Source: Mycobacterium sp. URHB0044 (GTDB taxonomy: Bacteria; Actinomycetota; Actinomycetes; Mycobacteriales; Mycobacteriaceae). From it: a DNA stretch of 64,000 nucleotides. Below are positions 60,040 to 64,000 of the stretch, piece by piece. The notes below the pieces were generated by a model. That model made no database searches and was not told the origin of the DNA. It saw only the letters and a program-made list of their open reading frames with translations. Where the stretch lies: NCBI RefSeq assembly GCF_000620625.1, contig NZ_JIAW01000004.1, positions 219,223 to 283,222 of the forward strand, written 5' to 3'. The number at the start of each line of letters is the position of its first letter. The first letter of the stretch is position 1. The translations under genes were made by a program, and so were the position numbers.

Positions 60040-61884
60040 GTGCCAAGCAGCCTCGACGTCGTCGTCACCGAAGTCGCAACGCGACTCATGGCGGTCGATG
60101 CCGCGACCTCGCCGGCGGTGAGCCAGCAGGTGCTGGGCGAGCTCGTCGCCCACTTCGACGTCAATGTCAGCTTTCTGCGCCACAATGACCACCGCATTCA
60201 TGCCACCAGGCTGATCGCCGAGTGGCCGCCGCGGCCAGCGATCTCGGAAGTCGATCCGCTCGAACTGATCTACTTCGCCGACGCCGACCCGGTTTTCGCG
60301 CTCGCGGAGAACCTCCGCGAGCCGACGGTGTTTCGCGCCGAGTCGACCGAGGACTACCAACGCACCATCGAAGAGGGCAGGCAGGTGCCCACCACCTCCA
60401 TGGCATGCGTGCCGTTGTTGTCCGGTGAGGTCACGACGGGGGTGCTCGGTTTCGTCAAATTTGGCATCCGCGAATGGAGTACGGCAGAACTCAATGCGTT
60501 GATGGCGATCGCGTCACTATTCGCACAGGTGCAGGCGCGTGTGGAAGCCGAAGACCAACTTCGGTACCTGGCCGAGCATGACGACCTGACGGGGCTACAC
60601 AATCGCCGCGCGCTGCTGAGACACCTCGAGGCGCGACTGATGCCGGGGCAGCCTGGTCCCGTTTCGGCGCTGTTCATAGATCTGGACAGGCTGAAGGCCA
60701 TCAACGACTACCTCGGCCACACGGCAGGCGACCGCTTCATCCGGGCGCTGGCCGACCGACTGGAGGAGGCGACCAGAGGCCAGGACATGATCGCGCGTCT
60801 CGGAGGCGATGAGTTCGTGGTGGTACCCGCATCGCCCCTGTCGACGGAGGCGGCTGAAGCGCTGGGCTCCCGACTGCAATCGATCCTGCGCGAACGGGTC
60901 ACGATCGACGGCGAAATGCTCACGCGGACGGTGAGCATCGGCGTCGCCCTCGGCATGCCGGGGCGAGACACCACCTCGGATTTGATTCGCCGCGCCGACC
61001 AGGCCGTGCTCACGGCGAAGGGCGCGGGCGGGAACCAGGTTGCGGTGTTCTCCGCCGAGATGTCGCTGAAGTCGGAGTTCCGCAACGACATCGAGTTGCA
61101 TCTGCAGAGCGTCATCGAAAACGGCGCGCTGTTCCTGCGATATCTACCCGAGATCGACATGCGCACGGGTGAGGTGCTCGCCACGGAGGCGTTGGTCCGA
61201 TGGCAGCATCCGACCCGCGGACTGCTCTCGCCTGCCTCCTTCATCGCGGTCGCCGAATCCATCAATCTCGCAGGGGAACTCGGGCGGTGGGTAATGCGCA
61301 CCGCATGTGCAGAGTTCGCCAGGTGGCGTTCCCGCGGCTTCGGCCTCGACACCGTCTTGCGGTTGAACGTCTCTCCGGTGCAACTGGTTTCGGATGGCTT
61401 CGTCGAGTCCGTGGCCAGCACCCTGCGCGAGTTCGATCTCGAGCCGGGTTCGGTGTGTCTGGAGATCACCGAGAGCGTGGTGGTCCAGGACCTGGAGACC
61501 ACCAGCATCACGTTGGCAGGTCTCAAGCGGGCGGGCGTCCAGCTCGCTATCGACGACTTCGGCACCGGCTACAGCGTGTTCTCACATCTCAAGGCCTTGC
61601 CCGTCGACCTGCTGAAGATCGACCGGGGATTCGTCGCGGACCTTGGCGCCAATCCCGACGACCTTGCGATCGTTCGGGCCATCATCGCGCTTGCAGAGGC
61701 GTTCGGACTTCAGCTGGTCGCCGAGGGTGTCGAGACAGAGGCCGCCGCGGTCACGCTGCTGCGCCATGGCTGCCACCGCGCGCAGGGGTTCCTGCTGTCG
61801 CATCCCCTCAGCGGGGAGGACATGGAGGCGCTATTGGCCAAAGGACGGGTGCCCGTGCACTTTTCGGTAACGCCAAGCGTCTGA
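60040..61884 (+). CDS. dcpA: GAF-GGDEF-EAL bifunctional cyclic-di-GMP enzyme
   Basis: A 614-residue protein with a GAF-like sensor (about residues 1-170), diguanylate cyclase domain (175-340) and phosphodiesterase domain (355-605). The GGDEF motif is intact at 255-259, with the inhibitory RxxD I-site at 246-249 exactly five residues before it. The EAL motif is intact at 383-385 and DDFGTGYS is present, so both synthesis and breakdown of c-di-GMP are expected. Domain order and size match M. tuberculosis Rv1354c and M. smegmatis DcpA. No membrane segment. GTG 60040 has GGAGG 5 bp upstream; the longer frame overlaps the upstream gene. Confidence 0.88.
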   Translation: MPSSLDVVVTEVATRLMAVDAATSPAVSQQVLGELVAHFDVNVSFLRHNDHRIHATRLIAEWPPRPAISEVDPLELIYFADADPVFALAENLREPTVFRAESTEDYQRTIEEGRQVPTTSMACVPLLSGEVTTGVLGFVKFGIREWSTAELNALMAIASLFAQVQARVEAEDQLRYLAEHDDLTGLHNRRALLRHLEARLMPGQPGPVSALFIDLDRLKAINDYLGHTAGDRFIRALADRLEEATRGQDMIARLGGDEFVVVPASPLSTEAAEALGSRLQSILRERVTIDGEMLTRTVSIGVALGMPGRDTTSDLIRRADQAVLTAKGAGGNQVAVFSAEMSLKSEFRNDIELHLQSVIENGALFLRYLPEIDMRTGEVLATEALVRWQHPTRGLLSPASFIAVAESINLAGELGRWVMRTACAEFARWRSRGFGLDTVLRLNVSPVQLVSDGFVESVASTLREFDLEPGSVCLEITESVVVQDLETTSITLAGLKRAGVQLAIDDFGTGYSVFSHLKALPVDLLKIDRGFVADLGANPDDLAIVRAIIALAEAFGLQLVAEGVETEAAAVTLLRHGCHRAQGFLLSHPLSGEDMEALLAKGRVPVHFSVTPSV

Positions 61885-62766
61885 CGGCACTTGCCGGGAC
61901 TCGTGCAGATGGCCGCGCAGCTGGCGGCCCGACGCCGCGCAAACCGGCCGATCGACGACCGGCGCTGCCACGGTGGTGACCAGCTCGACGCGCGCGAAGC
62001 GGCTGGCGGTCCGCCCGACGAGGCACACCTGCTTGCAGTCATCCGAGGACGGGTCGTCGTTCAGGCGCACGCTCGGAGCCTGTTCGTGCTCGGGGGGTGA
62101 CAACGTCACGCCGCGGCGGGTGCGCACGGCGAATGGGCCGTCGGGCGTGTCGAGCACGACGCCGACGATGATGTCCTCATCCCAGACCAGCCGTTGCAGC
62201 GGACTGGCCGCGAGCACCTCGACATCGCGCTCACCTGCCTGCGCGGCCATCCAGCCGAGCAACTCGTGTTCGCCGAGACCGTCGTACCAGTCCAGTTCGC
62301 CGAGCGGCGTGACCGCGACGAACTCACCATCGGACGAGCGCATCCTCGGGTGTTTCACATCGACGACGAATGAGGACAACAGTCCGTACGGCGAACCGAG
62401 GCATTGGCCATCCCACGTCCGGATCGCGGCACCGAAGAAGGGCTCGACGGTGCGCTCGTCGGCCGTCCACTCGCTTGCCACCCGCGTCGGCACCCGTGCG
62501 GTGTCCGCGCCGTGAGCCAGCGGGACGAGGCCCTCGGTGAGGGCCGAGAAGTACTCATTGGTGTCGACGTCGACCGTCTCGTGCTGCAGCCACCCGCCTA
62601 GGGATCCGACACGCCGACGGGTGACCAGCGACGATCCGTCATGGTCGCGACCGGGTGCCGTGCTCGCGACGATCACGTCCGCACCGGCGTCGACGGCGGC
62701 AATGGCGCTTGCCAGGCCACCGACCCCGGCACCGATGCAAACCAGGTCGACTTCTGTGTCCCACAT
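61831..62766 (-). CDS. Small FAD-dependent oxidoreductase-like protein
   Basis: A 311-residue flavoprotein. The N-terminus has the dinucleotide motif GAGVGGLASAIAAVDAG. The rest resembles fumarate-reductase/3-ketosteroid-dehydrogenase flavoproteins, but it is far shorter than their usual 480-560 residues and lacks the second C-terminal FAD motif, so it may be a reduced or inactive form. The last 18 codons overlap the convergent GGDEF-EAL gene (61831-61884). It is divergent from the TetR gene at 62999 across 232 bp. The function is unknown. Confidence 0.68.
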   Translation of the reverse strand: MWDTEVDLVCIGAGVGGLASAIAAVDAGADVIVASTAPGRDHDGSSLVTRRRVGSLGGWLQHETVDVDTNEYFSALTEGLVPLAHGADTARVPTRVASEWTADERTVEPFFGAAIRTWDGQCLGSPYGLLSSFVVDVKHPRMRSSDGEFVAVTPLGELDWYDGLGEHELLGWMAAQAGERDVEVLAASPLQRLVWDEDIIVGVVLDTPDGPFAVRTRRGVTLSPPEHEQAPSVRLNDDPSSDDCKQVCLVGRTASRFARVELVTTVAAPVVDRPVCAASGRQLRGHLHESRQVPSDAWRYRKVHGHPSFGQ

Positions 62767-62998
62767 CTGCGTTGACTACCTCGTCTCTGCTGGAGCGGAG
62801 CGGTGATTCTGGTGTGGGCGCAGCCGCAGACCGAGAGTCATCACAACGCGTACTTTACATACCTTTGGAATGTTCTGCTGCCCTGGTGATGACTTAAAGT
62901 CTGGAGCAAAATTGGTCACCGTCCCCCGGGGCGTCAAACAGGAGAAATGCCGGGAATCGAGTAATCATCGGTCGGCTGGAGATTGGGAAGGCGTAGTG
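62767..62998. other. Divergent promoter region, flavoprotein and TetR
   Basis: A 232-bp gap with no supported gene. The part 62840-62930 is AT-richer and holds the 7-3-7 inverted repeat at 62857-62873. Confidence 0.55.
62857..62873. promoter_or_regulatory. Inverted repeat resembling a gamma-butyrolactone-receptor operator
   Basis: ACATACC-TTT-GGAATGT, 6 of 7 arm positions paired. It lies in the gap between the flavoprotein and the TetR gene. Streptomyces autoregulator sites have similar ACATACC/GGTATGT-like arms, and both TetR proteins here have a butyrolactone-receptor-like HTH, so it is a candidate operator. Confidence 0.4.
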
Positions 62999-63676
62999 GT
63001 GACCGAGCAGGTCGACGGACGGGGCGGGACGACGCGGCTGCAGATCCTGCATGCCGCGGCTCACCAGTTCGCCGCCCGTCCCTACAGCGAGGTAAACCTC
63101 GATGACATCCTGGCCAGTGCGGACGTGACCAAGGGCGCCCTCTACTCCCACTTCCGGTCGAAACACGCGCTGGCCGCCGCGATCGTCGAACACCGCGGCG
63201 AACTGGACAAGGTGGCGTTCGAACAATCGTCGAATCGCGGACTCCGAGGATTCGAGACCATGATCGATGTCGCCTACATGATCGCCGTGGCCGACATCTC
63301 CGAGGACATGTGCCGCGCCGGTCTCAATCTGCTCGAGTCCATCGGCCGCTTCGACGGGCTTCAGGCAAAGGTTCTCGACAACTGGGTAGTCGCCTTCGCG
63401 GCGATGACACGCCGTGCCATCGCCGAAGGAGACGTGGTCGCCGGAAGCGACCCAGAGCACGTGGCACGGTTGATGGTCGCGTTGTATCTCGGCCTGCGTC
63501 AGACGAGCAATCTCGACGAACCCGACACGTACATCGGTCATTTCGAGTCGGCCTGGCTAATGGTCCTGTCCGGCTTCGCGAACCCTGAAAGCATCGCTTA
63601 CTTCGCGGGGTTCATCCGACGCCGCTCGGCACTCGCGATCAAGAATACCGTCCCTTTGCACGCCGACAATCTATGA
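62999..63676 (+). CDS. TetR-family regulator, gamma-butyrolactone-receptor-like HTH
   Basis: A 225-residue TetR protein. The HTH reads DDILASADVTKGALYSHFRSKHALAAAI, which is the pattern of ArpA/ScbR-type receptors (VTKGALYxHFxSK). The ligand domain is longer than in ScbR and no ligand can be inferred. GTG 62999 was chosen with GGGAAGG about 7 bp upstream; the frame extends back to 62870 without a ribosome-binding site. It may control the flavoprotein gene and itself through 62857-62873. A second similar regulator follows after 52 bp. Confidence 0.85.
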   Translation: MTEQVDGRGGTTRLQILHAAAHQFAARPYSEVNLDDILASADVTKGALYSHFRSKHALAAAIVEHRGELDKVAFEQSSNRGLRGFETMIDVAYMIAVADISEDMCRAGLNLLESIGRFDGLQAKVLDNWVVAFAAMTRRAIAEGDVVAGSDPEHVARLMVALYLGLRQTSNLDEPDTYIGHFESAWLMVLSGFANPESIAYFAGFIRRRSALAIKNTVPLHADNL

Positions 63677-63728
63677 TCCGATGGACGCCGAAGGCGCGGT
63701 CGATATCAGCTGATGGAGGTGCACGAAG

Positions 63729-64000
63729 ATGGTGCGCCAGGCCAGATCCGAAGCCACCCGGCGAAGGATCATCGATTCAGCCGTAGAGCTCATCAACGAG
63801 ATTGGTTATCCCGCTAGCGGACTGGCCGACATCATCGAGCGTGCGGAACTCACGAAGGGCGCCCTCTACTACCACTTCGACTCGAAGGAGGCGGTGGCCA
63901 CCGCCATCATCGAGGAAGGCACCGCCACGGTGGTCGGCGCCTACCGCTCCGCCGCCAGAACGAGTTCCCCCGCGCTGGAGAACATCGTGCACGGCATCTT
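63729..64000 (+). CDS. TetR-family regulator, N-terminal part, gamma-butyrolactone-receptor-like
   Basis: The gene runs off the window; about 90 residues are seen. VRQARSEATRRRIIDSAVEL, then ADIIERAELTKGALYYHFDSKEAVATAII is a complete TetR HTH of the ArpA/ScbR/CprB type, paralogous to the preceding TetR. GGAGG at 63714-63718 precedes the ATG at 63729. Two such regulators in tandem suggest cross-control at the same or related operators. Confidence 0.82.
   Translation, partial: MVRQARSEATRRRIIDSAVELINEIGYPASGLADIIERAELTKGALYYHFDSKEAVATAIIEEGTATVVGAYRSAARTSSPALENIVHGI

Overview
The window is high-GC actinobacterial DNA and reads as a chromosomal segment of a Mycolicibacterium-type mycobacterium. 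The evidence is frequent GTG and TTG starts, four-base ATGA/GTGA overlaps between genes, two SDRs of the mycofactocin-coupled type, a secreted DUF732 protein, an F420-type LLM oxidoreductase, and at the right end a gene order I recall from M. tuberculosis Rv1356c-Rv1355c-Rv1354c. I see no rRNA, tRNA, insertion sequence, phage gene or CRISPR array.

Layout. (A) 1-8290 is mixed: the end of an acyl-CoA carboxylase carboxyltransferase, a catabolic-type acetolactate synthase, an SDR-MerR pair behind a promoter with a MerR-like 19-bp spacer, a coupled minus-strand operon (APH-like kinase, NTF2-like protein, LLM oxidoreductase) divergent from a TetR gene across a perfect 15-3-15 palindrome, and a type-B carboxylesterase. 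(B) 8380-25303 is a set of oxidative and CoA genes: Rieske oxygenase, isochorismatase-like protein, hotdog thioesterase, acyl-CoA synthetase, two aldehyde dehydrogenases, P450, mycofactocin-type SDR, two bis-MGD molybdoenzymes, DUF35 plus thiolase-like protein, and an amidohydrolase. Four near-identical 19-bp palindromes (WACTGTAA-N3-TTACAGTW) lie in its promoters, so I infer one regulon. (C) 25388-50814 is a dense beta-oxidation-like and ring-processing cluster: paired acyl-CoA dehydrogenases, two amidohydrolases, five CoA ligases, six crotonases, DapA-superfamily lyase, SDRs, CoA-transferase, thiolase, hotdog thioesterase, TetR and GntR regulators. (D) 51105-56688 is a GntR-controlled beta-oxidation module with two acyl-CoA dehydrogenases, thiolase, FabG-like SDR and MaoC hydratase. 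(E) 57127-64000 is a signalling block: unknown protein, E1-like/nitroreductase fusion, GAF-GGDEF-EAL cyclic-di-GMP enzyme, small flavoprotein, and two TetR regulators.

How the genes fit together (inference). Regions B to D contain everything needed to oxidise a hydrocarbon, alcohol or aldehyde to an acid (Rieske, P450, mycofactocin SDRs, aldehyde dehydrogenases), activate it (six CoA ligases forming three paralogous pairs), dehydrogenate and hydrate it, cleave C-C bonds (DUF35/thiolase-like, DapA-type and amidohydrolase enzymes, crotonases with altered catalytic residues) and release acyl-CoA units. The substrate is not readable from the sequence; a cyclic or branched compound such as a terpenoid or alicyclic acid would fit. 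No ferredoxin or reductase for the oxygenases, and no iron-sulfur or membrane subunit for the molybdoenzymes, is encoded here.

Intergenic regions carry several families of imperfect palindromes with long stems, including one family in three copies at 12.4, 12.7 and 51.0 kb.
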